Assembly: GCF_001921215.1 (NCBI RefSeq)
Contig: NZ_MSIF01000002.1
Location: 434,001-498,000 of the forward strand
DNA length: 64,000 nt
Direction of reading: 5' to 3'
Origin: Actinophytocola xinjiangensis
GTDB lineage: Bacteria > Actinomycetota > Actinomycetes > Mycobacteriales > Pseudonocardiaceae
Positions 7,152 through 16,133 of the stretch are shown piece by piece. Position numbers and translations under genes: made by a program. The notes under the pieces are model-generated. The model worked only from the letters and a program-made list of their open reading frames with translations, ran no database searches and had not been told where the DNA came from. Positions within the stretch are counted from its first letter, which is position 1. Each line of letters begins with the position of its first letter.

Positions 7152-8909
7152 ATGCGCGTCGACATCGTTGGTGGTGGCCCCGCTGGTCTCTTCCTCGCCT
7201 CGCGCCTGCGCGACGATGAGGTCGCCGACGACGTGCGCGTGTACGAGCGTGATCTGCCGGACGCGAGCGCGGGCTGGGCTGTGGTGTTCCCCGAGGGCTC
7301 ACTCGACCAACTGTCCTCAGTGGATCCTAAGGTGTTCGCCGGGATCGAGCGGGTCGGCACGAGCTGGACCAAGGTGGAGATCCGCTGCCGGGGCTCGCGC
7401 TACCTGGTGGAGGGCAACCGGTTCCACGGCATCGGCCGGGACGCGCTGCTCACCGTGCTGCGCGAACGGGCCGAGGAACTCGGGGTGTCACTGCGCTACG
7501 GTCAGGAGTCGGCCGACCACACCGGCGCCGACCTGGTCGTCGGCGCCGACGGGCTCAACTCCACGGTGCGCGCGGCGCACGAGCAGGACTTCGGCCCGGC
7601 GATCGAGCAGGGCTCGTTCTGGTACGGCTGGTTCGGTGTCGAGGTCACCGCGCCGACCTTCGCCTACATCTTCGTCGACACCGAGTGGGGCCTGTTCCAG
7701 GCCTACGTCTACCCGTCCGGCCAGTCGTGGAGCTCGCTGATCTTCTACGTCTCCGAGGAGACCTGGCAGAGCTCCGGAATGTCCACGATGGACGTCGAGG
7801 AGACGATGCGGTTCTGCGAGCGGGTGTTCGCCGACCACCTCGACGGCCGGCCGATCATGCGCCGTGGCCCGGCCTGGAGCCGCTTCCGCCACCTGCGCTG
7901 CGCCAGCTGGCACACCGACGACACCGTGCTCATCGGCGACGCCGCGCACACCGCGCACTGGTCGATCGGCTCCGGCACCCGCCTGGCCATCGAGGACGCC
8001 ATCGCCCTGGCCGCCCAGCTGCGCGACCAGCGCGACGACGTGCCCGACGCCCTGGCCAGGTACGAGAAGGTCCGCCGGGACCGGGTCGAGCAGTTCCAGG
8101 ACGCCGCCCTGCTCTCCGAGCGGTACTTCGACAACGTCGGCCGCTACCTGGACTACGAGCCGATCCAGTTCGCCTACCAGCTGACCGCCCGCTCGTGGCG
8201 CATCACCTTCGCCGACATCGCCCGGCGCGACCCGGACTTCATCCGCCGGTTCAACGCCTGGTTCCACGGCCGGGCCACCGGCACGCCGACCGCCATCGCC
8301 CCGTCGCCGGTGTTCGCCCCGGCCAGGATCGGCGGGCTGGAGCTGGCCAACCGGGTCGTGGCGACCGAGCCGACCGAGGGCGTCGGCCTGCTGCTCGACG
8401 TGCCGCCGGCCCCCGGCCGGCCCAGCGCAACGGTCGTGGCCGCCACCGGCCTGGAGCCCGGCCTCGCGGCCGCGCGGGCCGCCGGCCACCACCTGGCGCT
8501 GCTGGACCTGTCGGCCCGTCCGGTCGGCGCGCTGCTGGCGCTGCCGCCGGCCGGTGAGCTGGCCGTGCTGCGCGCGCACTGGCCGGCCGAGCTGCCGGTG
8601 GGCACCGTGCTCGGCCTGTCCGCCGGCTGCGACACCGTCGCCGCGACCGAGGCCCTCGTCGAGCTGGCGAGGACCCTGCAACTGTCCGAGACCGACGTCG
8701 TGCTGTTGCGACCCACGGCCGGGGACCCACCCCGGCCAGGGCAGGTCCTGCAGGCCGCCGACGCCGTGCGCAACGAGACCGGCCTCACCGTGATCGTCGA
8801 CGACGCGCTGCGCACGCTCGACGCCGCGGACACCGCGATCGCGGCCGGCCGGACCGACCTGTGTGTCCTGCGCTTCGACCTGAACTTATCCACCGTCCGG
8901 GAGGCGTGA
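7152..8909 (+). CDS. Salicylyl-/anthraniloyl-CoA hydroxylase-like FAD monooxygenase with shortened C-terminal barrel
   Basis: Start ATG is 7152 (GAGGAG 6 nt upstream), giving 585 residues. Residues 1-380 are a class A flavin monooxygenase: VGGGPAG FAD motif at 6-12, and GDAAHTAHWSIGSGTRLAIED as the second FAD motif. From about 386 the sequence restarts with FAPARIGGLELANRVV, the opening of an old-yellow-enzyme barrel, but only about 200 residues remain. Known: anthraniloyl-CoA monooxygenase/reductase and bifunctional salicylyl-CoA 5-hydroxylases have this two-part order with a full barrel near 380 residues. Inferred: hydroxylation of an aryl-CoA made by the ligases just downstream, with the reductase half degenerate. 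One TTA codon occurs near the end. Confidence 0.8.
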   Translation: MRVDIVGGGPAGLFLASRLRDDEVADDVRVYERDLPDASAGWAVVFPEGSLDQLSSVDPKVFAGIERVGTSWTKVEIRCRGSRYLVEGNRFHGIGRDALLTVLRERAEELGVSLRYGQESADHTGADLVVGADGLNSTVRAAHEQDFGPAIEQGSFWYGWFGVEVTAPTFAYIFVDTEWGLFQAYVYPSGQSWSSLIFYVSEETWQSSGMSTMDVEETMRFCERVFADHLDGRPIMRRGPAWSRFRHLRCASWHTDDTVLIGDAAHTAHWSIGSGTRLAIEDAIALAAQLRDQRDDVPDALARYEKVRRDRVEQFQDAALLSERYFDNVGRYLDYEPIQFAYQLTARSWRITFADIARRDPDFIRRFNAWFHGRATGTPTAIAPSPVFAPARIGGLELANRVVATEPTEGVGLLLDVPPAPGRPSATVVAATGLEPGLAAARAAGHHLALLDLSARPVGALLALPPAGELAVLRAHWPAELPVGTVLGLSAGCDTVAATEALVELARTLQLSETDVVLLRPTAGDPPRPGQVLQAADAVRNETGLTVIVDDALRTLDAADTAIAAGRTDLCVLRFDLNLSTVREA

Positions 8910-10217
8910 ATGAGCAACCTGCCCAGCGGCCAGCCGTACTGGAACCCGCGAACCGAGACCATGCCCCGCGAGGAACTTTCGGCCTGGCAATGGCGAAAGC
9001 TCCAGGTGGCCCTGGCGCAGGCGCGAAACTCGAAGTTCTGGTCAGACCGCATACCCGAGGACATCTCCTCGTTCGAGGACTACACCGCCCGGGTTCCGTT
9101 GGTGACCAAGAAGGACCTGGTGGCCGCCGAGGAGGTGTCGCCGCCGTTCGGCCTGCTGCCCTCGATCGACCCGGCCGCCGGCATCCGCTTCCACCAGACC
9201 AGCGGTACCAGCGGCAACACTCCACTGCGGACCTTCGACACGCTCCGCGACTGGACCTGGGCGGTCGACCAGTGGTGCACCCTGCTGCACGCCTACGGCG
9301 TCCGCTCGGGCATGCGCGGCATCGCCGCCTTCGGCTACGGCCTGTTCATCGGGTTCTGGGGGCTTCAGGACGCCATGATGCGCCTGGGCTGCACGGTCCT
9401 GCCGACCGGGTCGATGGACTCCGCCGCGCGCGTGCGGGTGCTCGTGGACTACCAGATCGAGGTCATGGGCTGCACCCCGACCTACGCCCTGCGGCTGCTG
9501 GAGACCGCCAAGGACATGGGCATCGACCTGGCCACCGAGGGCAACCTGCGGGTCGTGGTCACCGGCGCCGAGCCGCGTCCACAGGCGACGGTCCGGGCGA
9601 TCGAGGAAGGTTTCGGCGCACGGGTGTACGACGTGGCCGGGATGACCGAACTGGCGACCGTGTTCACCTTCGAGTGCCCGGCCAACCGGAACAACTTCCA
9701 CATCATCGAGCCGGCCGCCATCGAGGAGGTGCTGCACCCCGAGACCAGACAACCGGTCGGTTACGGGGAACGCGGCGTGCGGGTGATGACCGGCCTCGGC
9801 CGGGAGGGCTGGCAGATCTTCCGGTACTGGACCGAGGACATCGTGGTGCGGCGGCCGTGGCACGAGTGCCCGTGCGGGCGCACCTGGGACCTCTACGAGG
9901 GCGGCATCATCGGCCGCGCCGACGACATGCGCAAGATCCGCGGCATCTCGGTGACGCCGGTGATGGTCGAGGACGTGGTACGCGGCTTCGCCGAGGTGCG
10001 GGAGTTCCAGACCGTGCTGCGCGCCGACCGGGGACTGGACGTGATGGTGCTGCGGGTCGAGCCGTGGGACCTGGCCACCGCGCGGGCCGACCTGGCCCAG
10101 CGCATCGGCGCCGAGATCAAGCAGTCGATCGGTCTGCAACCGCGCGTCGAGCTGGTGGCGGCCGGCGCGCTTCCCCGTTTCGAGGCGAAGGCGGTGCGTT
10201 TCCATGACGAGCGGTGA
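8910..10217 (+). CDS. Phenylacetate-CoA-ligase-family AMP-forming enzyme
   Basis: This 435-residue protein of PaaK length and architecture has the phosphate loop FHQTSGTSGNTP (94-105), an ATP-binding region VVVTGAEPRPQATVR, an aromatic-acid pocket with VAGMTE, and the C-terminal hinge GRADDMRKIRG. A CPC cluster lies at WHECPCGRTWD. The ATG directly follows the upstream stop, and its 3' end overlaps the 78-residue ORF by 14 nt, so translation is coupled. Known: PaaK-type enzymes form aryl-CoA or load aryl acids in antibiotic pathways. Two different aryl ligases are adjacent here, suggesting two acids or one CoA ligase and one transferring enzyme. Confidence 0.88.
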   Translation: MSNLPSGQPYWNPRTETMPREELSAWQWRKLQVALAQARNSKFWSDRIPEDISSFEDYTARVPLVTKKDLVAAEEVSPPFGLLPSIDPAAGIRFHQTSGTSGNTPLRTFDTLRDWTWAVDQWCTLLHAYGVRSGMRGIAAFGYGLFIGFWGLQDAMMRLGCTVLPTGSMDSAARVRVLVDYQIEVMGCTPTYALRLLETAKDMGIDLATEGNLRVVVTGAEPRPQATVRAIEEGFGARVYDVAGMTELATVFTFECPANRNNFHIIEPAAIEEVLHPETRQPVGYGERGVRVMTGLGREGWQIFRYWTEDIVVRRPWHECPCGRTWDLYEGGIIGRADDMRKIRGISVTPVMVEDVVRGFAEVREFQTVLRADRGLDVMVLRVEPWDLATARADLAQRIGAEIKQSIGLQPRVELVAAGALPRFEAKAVRFHDER

Positions 10218-10440
10218 GCTGACCGGCCGGGAGCAGCGGCAGTTGCGCGAGTGCTACGCGACGCTGCACGAGCTGGCCGAGAACTGTGCGGTGCCCTCGG
10301 TGCGCGCCGCGGCACGGGCCGCGGTCGCCGAGGTGCACGTCGCCATGGACGGGCAGGCGATGGAGTTCGAGATGTACAGCCATCGCTGGCTCGACGAGGG
10401 GGAAGAGAAGGGAGTGTCCAGTGTCAGTCATAACAGATGA
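10204..10440 (+). CDS. Small unknown protein wedged between two aryl-CoA ligases
   Basis: The product is 78 residues, acidic and predicted helical, with no cysteine pair, signal peptide or membrane segment. It starts within the last 14 nt of the PaaK-like gene and ends 20 nt inside the next ligase gene. The overlaps on both sides argue that it is real and made in stoichiometry with the ligases. I cannot assign a family with certainty. Inferred: an accessory or stabilising subunit for one of the ligases. Confidence 0.6.
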   Translation: MTSGELTGREQRQLRECYATLHELAENCAVPSVRAAARAAVAEVHVAMDGQAMEFEMYSHRWLDEGEEKGVSSVSHNR

Positions 10441-11971
10441 CCAGGTCGAGTTACCCGAGTGGTTCGAGGACTCGGACTACAACCTGTCGCGGCGGTTCCT
10501 CGACCCGATTCCCGGTGAGCGCACCGCGCTGCTCACCGCGGACGGGGCGACCAGCTACGCGGAGCTGCGCGCGCTGGTCAACCAGGTCGGCAACGCGTTG
10601 CGCGGACTGGGGGTCGGTCGGGGGGACCGGGTGCTGCTCGCGGTGCGCGACGGCATCGAGTACGTCGCGACCTGGTACGCCGCCCAGCGGATCGGCGCGA
10701 TCACCGTCGACGTGTACAACTTTCTCACGCCGGCCGAACACCGCTACCACGTGAACTACCTGGAACCGTCCATCGTGGTCGTGGACGGCAGCCTGGTCAC
10801 GACGATGCGCGAGGCCGGAGCGTCCACAATGGTCGTTCTGGATCCCGTCACGCCGCTGCGTTCCGGCGAGCACGACTTCGCCGCGCTGGTGGACGGTCGG
10901 TCGACGGAGCTGGAGCCCAGCCCGACCAACGCCGACGACGTGGTGATGTGGAAGCTCACCACCGGCAGCACCGGCAAGCCCAAGGCGTGCCGGCACGCCG
11001 CCCGCAGCCCGTGGCTGAGCTACCTGTGGTACGCCAGGGACGTGCTCGACCTCGGTCCGGACGACGTCGTCCTGCCGGTGCCCAAGTTGTTCTCCGGCTG
11101 GGCCCGCGACGTGGTCGCGCTCTACGCGATGGGCGCCGGCGCCTCCGGCATCCTGTTCCCCGAGCGTAGCACCCCGGAGCGGATCTTCGAGCTGACCGAG
11201 CGGCACCGACCGACCGTGCTGGTCAACGTGCCGACGATGATCAAGGCGATGCTCGCCCACCCGGACGCGTCCTCAGTGGACCTCAGCTCGGTGCGGATGT
11301 GCCTGTCCGCCGGCGAACAGCTGCCGCCCGAGCTGCACCGCCGGTGGCAGGACACCTTCGGTGTCGAGCTGCTGGACTGCGTCGGGTCGACCGAGTCGTT
11401 CAACGCGGTCATCTGCAACCGGCCGGGCGAGGTCCGGGTCGGCAGCCTCGGCCGGGTCATCCCGCACTACGAGGCCACGGTGACCGACGACAACGGCCAC
11501 CCGCTGCCCGACGGCGAGGTCGGCGTCCTGCGGATCACCGGCGCCCCGGTGGCCATCGACTACTGGAAGGCGCCGGAGAAGACCGCACAGTCCTTTCCGG
11601 AGCGCGGGACGCTGCGGACCAGCGACCTGTTCACCCGGGACGCCGACGGCTACTTCTACTACCGTGGCCGGGCCGACGACCTGTTGAAGGTCAGCGGGCT
11701 CTACGTCGCGCCGTCGGAGATCGAGAACTGCCTGGCGACCCACCCGGACGTGGTCAGCGCCGCGGTCGTCGGCCGGCCATCAGCCGACGGTCTCATGGCG
11801 ACGGTCGCGTTCGTCGTGGCCAGGAACGGGGTCGACGGCGACGAGCTGCGGCAGTTCGTGAAGGCCAGGCTCTCGGCGCGCAAGTGTCCCAAGGAGTTCC
11901 GGTTCGTGGACACGCTTCCCGAGACCCCGACGGGGAAGATCGATCGCAACGCTCTGCGAGCGGTCGAGTGA
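10421..11971 (+). CDS. Benzoate-CoA-ligase-family aryl-CoA synthetase
   Basis: Start GTG 10421 is chosen over an upstream ATG (10286) because AGAAGGGAG lies 6-7 nt before it and the 516-residue length matches benzoate/4-hydroxybenzoate-CoA ligases. ANL-superfamily motifs are LTTGSTGKPKA (A3), VGSTES (A5), SDLFTRDADGYFYYRGR (A7/A8) and PTGKIDR with the adenylation lysine (A10). Known: the family activates benzoate-type acids to CoA thioesters in two steps. The partner hydroxylase at 7152 acts on aryl-CoA in related pathways, so an aryl-CoA intermediate is plausible. A TTA codon is codon 11. Confidence 0.88.
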   Translation: MSVITDDQVELPEWFEDSDYNLSRRFLDPIPGERTALLTADGATSYAELRALVNQVGNALRGLGVGRGDRVLLAVRDGIEYVATWYAAQRIGAITVDVYNFLTPAEHRYHVNYLEPSIVVVDGSLVTTMREAGASTMVVLDPVTPLRSGEHDFAALVDGRSTELEPSPTNADDVVMWKLTTGSTGKPKACRHAARSPWLSYLWYARDVLDLGPDDVVLPVPKLFSGWARDVVALYAMGAGASGILFPERSTPERIFELTERHRPTVLVNVPTMIKAMLAHPDASSVDLSSVRMCLSAGEQLPPELHRRWQDTFGVELLDCVGSTESFNAVICNRPGEVRVGSLGRVIPHYEATVTDDNGHPLPDGEVGVLRITGAPVAIDYWKAPEKTAQSFPERGTLRTSDLFTRDADGYFYYRGRADDLLKVSGLYVAPSEIENCLATHPDVVSAAVVGRPSADGLMATVAFVVARNGVDGDELRQFVKARLSARKCPKEFRFVDTLPETPTGKIDRNALRAVE

Positions 11972-11995
11972 GGAACGCAATGACGAAGATGTGAC

Positions 11996-12047
11996 GTACG
12001 GCCAGATGTACCAGTCTGTGGATCCGATCAAGATCCACTGACCGTAC
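11996..12047. repeat. Nested inverted repeat upstream of the F420-type reductase
   Basis: An inner perfect 7-bp arm (GTGGATC 12018-12024, GATCCAC 12032-12038) sits inside an outer pair GTACGG/CCGTAC (11996-12001, 12042-12047). The element lies in the 98-nt gap between the benzoate-CoA ligase and the next gene. It may be a weak terminator or a protein-binding site. Nothing else in the window clearly matches it. Confidence 0.45.
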
Positions 12048-12069
12048 AACCTGGACCGGGTGGTAACGA

Positions 12070-12513
12070 ATGGGAAAGATCGACTTCCTTGCGTACAACA
12101 AGCCGATCATCGAGGAGTTCCGCGCCAACAACGGCGTTGTCGGCGGGGACTACGAGGGCAAGCCGCTCGCACTGATCACCACCAAGGGCGCCAAGTCCGG
12201 CAAGGACCGGGTCAGCCCGGTGTCCTACATCAACGACGGCGACCGTGTCGTGATCGCCGCGACGAACGCCGGCCTGGACTACCACCCGCAGTGGTTCAAC
12301 AACCTCCAGGCCAACCCGGTGCTCACCGTCGAGGTCCTCGGTGAGCGCTACGAGGCTCGGGCGACCGAGCTCGAGGGTGAGGAACGTACTCGGCTGTGGG
12401 CCGACCTGGTCGCGTCCAACAAGTTGCTCGGCCGGTACGAGTCCAAGACCACCAGGCGGATTCCCGTTCTGGTGCTGGAGCGCACCGTCACCTCGGAGCG
12501 TAGGACCGCCTGA
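12070..12513 (+). CDS. Deazaflavin (F420)-dependent nitroreductase-family protein
   Basis: This 147-residue split-beta-barrel protein of the Ddn family contains the typical LITTKGAKSGKDRVSPVSY strand-turn and WFNNLQANPVLTVEV, which line the F420 and phosphate site in characterised members. The length is normal and there is no membrane helix. Known: the family reduces quinones, enones or nitro groups with F420H2, and some members bind other cofactors. It is followed 15 nt later by the aromatic-acid transporter in the same direction. Inferred: reduction of a quinoid or unsaturated intermediate. Confidence 0.82.
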   Translation: MGKIDFLAYNKPIIEEFRANNGVVGGDYEGKPLALITTKGAKSGKDRVSPVSYINDGDRVVIAATNAGLDYHPQWFNNLQANPVLTVEVLGERYEARATELEGEERTRLWADLVASNKLLGRYESKTTRRIPVLVLERTVTSERRTA

Positions 12514-12528
12514 CGCGGAGGAGCGACG

Positions 12529-13812
12529 ATGGCCGACCGATCCACCTCAGACAGAGGTCGCAGTCCGTTACTCGTGGTGGGACTGTGTTTCTTCATCATC
12601 CTGTTCGACGGTTACGACCTCATCGTCTACGGGTCGGTCGTGCCGGAGTTGCTCGCCTACAGCGAATGGGCGCTCACCCCGGCCGAGATCGGACTGATCG
12701 GCAGCTACGCGCTGCTGGGCATGCTGATCGGTGGCGTCGTGGTCGGCACGATCACCGACCTGGTCGGCCGGCGGCGCACGGTCATCGGCTGCCTGACGCT
12801 GTTCTCGGCGGCCATGCTCGCCTGTGCCGTGGCGCCCAACCCCGAGCTGTTCGGCGTGTTCCGGTTCATCGCCGGGGCCGGGCTCGGCGGGATCGCCCCG
12901 ACGGTGATCGCGCTGACCATCGAGTCCGCCCCGGCCGGCCGGCGCAACCTGAACAACGCGCTGGTGACCTCCGGCTACGCCGTCGGCGGCATGACCGCCG
13001 CCGTGCTGGCGCTGATCTTCCTGGAGCCACTGGGTTTCCGGTTCATGTTCGCCATCGGTGCGCTGCCGCTGGTGACCCTGGTGCCGTTGGCCCTGTGGCT
13101 GCTGCCGGAGTCCCCGGCGTTCGTGCGCACCGACCGGACCGAGGCGGCCAGGCGTCGGCTGGCCGCGCTTGGCCGGTCGATGCGCGGTCGGGCGGCGGTG
13201 GCGCTCGCACTGTTCGCGGTCGCCAACTTCGCCGGCCTGCTGCTGTCCTACGGGCTGAACACCTGGCTGCCGCAGCTGATGCGCTCGGCCGGCTACGCGC
13301 TGGGCCCGGCGCTGGTGTTCCTGCTCGTGCTCAACCTCGGTGCGGTGGTCGGCGCGGTCGTCGGCTCGGCGCTGTCGGACCGGCTCGGGCCACGGTTCGT
13401 CACGCCCGCGGCGTTCCTGGTGGCCACCGCGTCGATCTTCCTGCTCAGCGTGAAACTGCCGATCGTCGTGCTGTACGTGGTGATCTTCATCGCCGGTGCC
13501 GCGACGATCGGCACCCAGATCGTCCTGTTCGGACACATCGCGACGCACTTCGCGCCGAACATCAGGGCGACGTCGATCGGCCTGACCTCCGGGTTCGGCC
13601 GGCTCGGCGGCATGGCCGGCCCACTGGTCGGCGGCTACCTCGCCCAGGCGGGCATCGGCTTCGCGGTGAACTTCCAGATCTTCGCCGCGGTCGCCCTGCT
13701 GGGTGCGGTGGCGGTGGTGCTCGTGCCGGTGCGGTCCCGGCACGTCAGTTCCGAGGTGCACGAGCTCACGCCCAGGACCGAGGAACGCGTCGTCCACGAC
13801 GACGCCGCCTGA
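12529..13812 (+). CDS. MFS transporter, aromatic acid:H+ symporter type
   Basis: The product has 427 residues with 12 predicted transmembrane helices. The first helix carries FDGYDLIVYGSVVPELL, the DGYD-type signature of the AAHS family (benzoate, 4-hydroxybenzoate and protocatechuate transporters). The loop DLVGRRRTVIG between helices 2 and 3 is the usual MFS motif A. It sits directly downstream of the aryl-CoA ligases, which supports an aromatic acid as the transported molecule. Whether it imports a precursor or exports a product cannot be read from sequence. It contains one TTA codon (12568). Confidence 0.85.
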   Translation: MADRSTSDRGRSPLLVVGLCFFIILFDGYDLIVYGSVVPELLAYSEWALTPAEIGLIGSYALLGMLIGGVVVGTITDLVGRRRTVIGCLTLFSAAMLACAVAPNPELFGVFRFIAGAGLGGIAPTVIALTIESAPAGRRNLNNALVTSGYAVGGMTAAVLALIFLEPLGFRFMFAIGALPLVTLVPLALWLLPESPAFVRTDRTEAARRRLAALGRSMRGRAAVALALFAVANFAGLLLSYGLNTWLPQLMRSAGYALGPALVFLLVLNLGAVVGAVVGSALSDRLGPRFVTPAAFLVATASIFLLSVKLPIVVLYVVIFIAGAATIGTQIVLFGHIATHFAPNIRATSIGLTSGFGRLGGMAGPLVGGYLAQAGIGFAVNFQIFAAVALLGAVAVVLVPVRSRHVSSEVHELTPRTEERVVHDDAA

Positions 13813-13852
13813 GACCGGCAGTCCCCAACACTCCCAGACCCCAGGAGGTCCG

Positions 13853-14854
13853 ATGTACTTCGACGAGGACGGAAGCGCTGCCAAGTTGTGGTCGATGGCC
13901 GGGCTCGGCACACCGATGGCGATCCGGGTCGCGGCGACCTTACGGGTGGCCGACCACATCGCCGACGGCAAGCGGACCGCCGCCGAGCTGGCGCCGGTCT
14001 GCGACGCGCACGAGGGCACCCTGGAGCGGCTGCTGCGCTACCTGGCCGTACGCGGCGTGTTCGCCCGCGCCGAGGACGGCGGCTACGACCTCACCCCGCT
14101 GAGCCAGCCGCTGCGCGAGGACCACCCGGCGCGGGTGCGGGCCTGGTTCGACATCGACGGCATGGGCTGGGGCGAGCTGTCGTTCGTGGAACTGCTGCAC
14201 ACCGTGCGCACCGGTGAGGCCGCGTTCCCGGTGCGCTACGGCCAGCCCTACTGGGACGACATGGCGACCTCCCCGGTGCGCACCGCGTCCTTCCACGACC
14301 TGCACGGCGCCGACATGGCCGGCCGCTCACCGCACATCGTCACGGCGTTCGACTGGGCGTCGCTGGGGCACGTCACCGACATCGGCGGCGGCGACGGCTC
14401 GCTGATCACCGCGATCCTGACGGCCACCCCTGGGCTGCGCGGCACCGTCGTCGACCTGGCCGACGCGACGGCCGCCGCCAAGGAGACCTTCGCCGAGGCC
14501 GGCATCGACGACCGCGCCGACGCCGTCACCGGCAGCTTCTTCGACCCGCTGCCCGCCGGCGCCGACGCCTACCTGCTGTCGCTGATCCTGCACGACTGGC
14601 CCGACGAGGAGTCGGTGGCGATCCTGCGCCGCTGCGGCGAGGCCGCCGGCCCCGACGGCCGGGTCCTGGTCATCGAGTCCATCGGCGACGGCGAGGTCAC
14701 CCACACCGGCATGGACCTGCGGATGCTGTGCCTCTACGCGGCCAGGGAACGCGGGGTCACCGACTTCACCGCGCTCGCCGAACGCGCCGGCCTGCGCCGC
14801 ACGGCGGTGTACGAGGCCGGGCCGTCGGCGATCATCGAGTTACGGGCGGCGTGA
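13853..14854 (+). CDS. O-methyltransferase, TcmN/DnrK-like
   Basis: Start ATG 13853 is preceded by AGGAGG 4 nt away, giving 333 residues. An N-terminal helical dimerisation/wHTH domain is followed by motif I TDIGGGDGSL near 177 and the catalytic stretch LSLILHDWPDEES near 245, whose His is the general base in the family. Known: these enzymes methylate phenolic or carboxyl oxygens of aromatic natural products. It is placed between the aromatic transporter and the P450, with one nt separating it from the latter. It carries two TTA codons (13940, 14840). Confidence 0.88.
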   Translation: MYFDEDGSAAKLWSMAGLGTPMAIRVAATLRVADHIADGKRTAAELAPVCDAHEGTLERLLRYLAVRGVFARAEDGGYDLTPLSQPLREDHPARVRAWFDIDGMGWGELSFVELLHTVRTGEAAFPVRYGQPYWDDMATSPVRTASFHDLHGADMAGRSPHIVTAFDWASLGHVTDIGGGDGSLITAILTATPGLRGTVVDLADATAAAKETFAEAGIDDRADAVTGSFFDPLPAGADAYLLSLILHDWPDEESVAILRRCGEAAGPDGRVLVIESIGDGEVTHTGMDLRMLCLYAARERGVTDFTALAERAGLRRTAVYEAGPSAIIELRAA

Positions 14855-14855
14855 C

Positions 14856-16085
14856 ATGGACGCGCTCGCGGCCTTCCAGGCGCTGGCCACGCCCGAGGGA
14901 CGGGCCAACCCGTACCCGTACTACGAGGCGTTGCGTGGGCACGGCAACCTGGTGCCGGTGAAGGACGGCACGTTCGTCGCCGTCGGCTACCGCGAGTGTG
15001 CCCAGGTCCTGCGCGATCCCCGGCTCCAGGTGCAGGACGGGACCGCGTTCGACCGGGTGTACCCGCGGTGGCGGGAACACTCGTCGGTGCGGGCGTTCAC
15101 CAACTCGATGCTCTACACCAACCCGCCCCGGCACGGCCGGCAGCGGGGGACGATGAACACCGAGTTCACGCCCCAGCAGGTGGCCCGGCTGACCCCGGTG
15201 ATCGTCGAGACGATCTCGTCGCTGTTCGACCGGGTCGCCGAACTCGGGCGTGACGGGTCCCCCGTGGACCTGATGGCCGAGTTCGCCACCCGGCTGCCGA
15301 TCGCCGTGGTCAGCGCGCTGCTGGGGTTCGACGGGGACCGGGTCACCTGGTTCCGTGACCTGGCCACGTCGATCGCGGTGGCGACCGACGGGTTCACCAA
15401 CCCGCCGGGGCTGGCCGAGGCGGACGCGGCGATGGACGAGCTGGCCGGGTACTTCGTCGACCTGGTCTCGCGCAAGCGGGGCTGTCCGGCGGGGGACCTG
15501 GTCAGCGGCCTGGTGGGGCTGCACGACACCTCGCCCGAGGAGCTGAGCTACGACGAGCTGCTGGGCAACATGATGTTGCTGCTCACCGCCGGGTTCGAGA
15601 CGACGGCGTTCCTGGTGGGGGACGGGGCGCTGCTGGCCCTGTCCCGCCCCGAGTACGCGCGGCGCCTGGCCGACGACGAGTCCTTCGTGGACGGGTACGT
15701 GGAGGAGGTGGCCCGGTTCGAGCCGCCGGTTCACGTGACCAGCCGGTGGGCGGCCAGAGATGTCACCATCGCCGGGGTGGACGTTCCGGCCGGTGCCCGG
15801 GTGGTGGTGGTGTTGGCGGCCGGGAATCGGGATCCTGGGCAGTTCGGTTCTCCCAACGTGTTCGACCCCGAACGGGCCGAGGGGCAGCCGTTGAGTTTCG
15901 GTGGGGGAGTGCATTTCTGTCTGGGGGCGGCGTTGGCGCGGTTGGAGGTTCGGACCGCGTTGCCGTTGCTGGTTCGGCGGTTCCCGGGGATCGCCCTGGG
16001 TGGGGTCGCCGGGTATCGGGATCGCTGGGTGATCCGTGGGTTGCGGACCCTGCCGGTGGTGGTGGGGGCCCGGCGGGCCGCGTGA
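14856..16085 (+). CDS. Cytochrome P450
   Basis: This 409-residue bacterial class I P450 is complete. The I-helix is LLTAGFETTAFL, where A-G-x-E-T matches the usual A-G-x-x-T oxygen-binding signature. The K-helix is EVAR, and the haem loop is FGGGVHFCLG with the Cys ligand near residue 354. It begins one base after the O-methyltransferase stop and ends at a strong convergent terminator. No ferredoxin or ferredoxin reductase gene is in this window, so redox partners must be encoded elsewhere. Substrate unknown. By position it acts on the same aryl intermediate as the neighbouring block. Confidence 0.92.
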   Translation: MDALAAFQALATPEGRANPYPYYEALRGHGNLVPVKDGTFVAVGYRECAQVLRDPRLQVQDGTAFDRVYPRWREHSSVRAFTNSMLYTNPPRHGRQRGTMNTEFTPQQVARLTPVIVETISSLFDRVAELGRDGSPVDLMAEFATRLPIAVVSALLGFDGDRVTWFRDLATSIAVATDGFTNPPGLAEADAAMDELAGYFVDLVSRKRGCPAGDLVSGLVGLHDTSPEELSYDELLGNMMLLLTAGFETTAFLVGDGALLALSRPEYARRLADDESFVDGYVEEVARFEPPVHVTSRWAARDVTIAGVDVPAGARVVVVLAAGNRDPGQFGSPNVFDPERAEGQPLSFGGGVHFCLGAALARLEVRTALPLLVRRFPGIALGGVAGYRDRWVIRGLRTLPVVVGARRAA

Positions 16086-16093
16086 GCGTTGGT

Positions 16094-16127
16094 ACCGAGG
16101 GGCAGGGCGTTGGCCCTGCCCCTCGGT
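16094..16127. terminator. Bidirectional hairpin terminator
   Basis: A perfect 15-bp stem (16094-16108 with 16113-16127) with loop GTTG lies between the convergent P450 and HxlR genes. It is among the strongest hairpins in the window. Confidence 0.85.
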
Positions 16128-16133
16128 CCGGTT

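Noticed and set aside
10286-10420. An upstream in-frame ATG extension for the benzoate-CoA ligase
   Set aside because: It overlaps the 78-residue ORF completely, lacks a ribosome site, and adds residues not expected in the family. GTG 10421 fits better.
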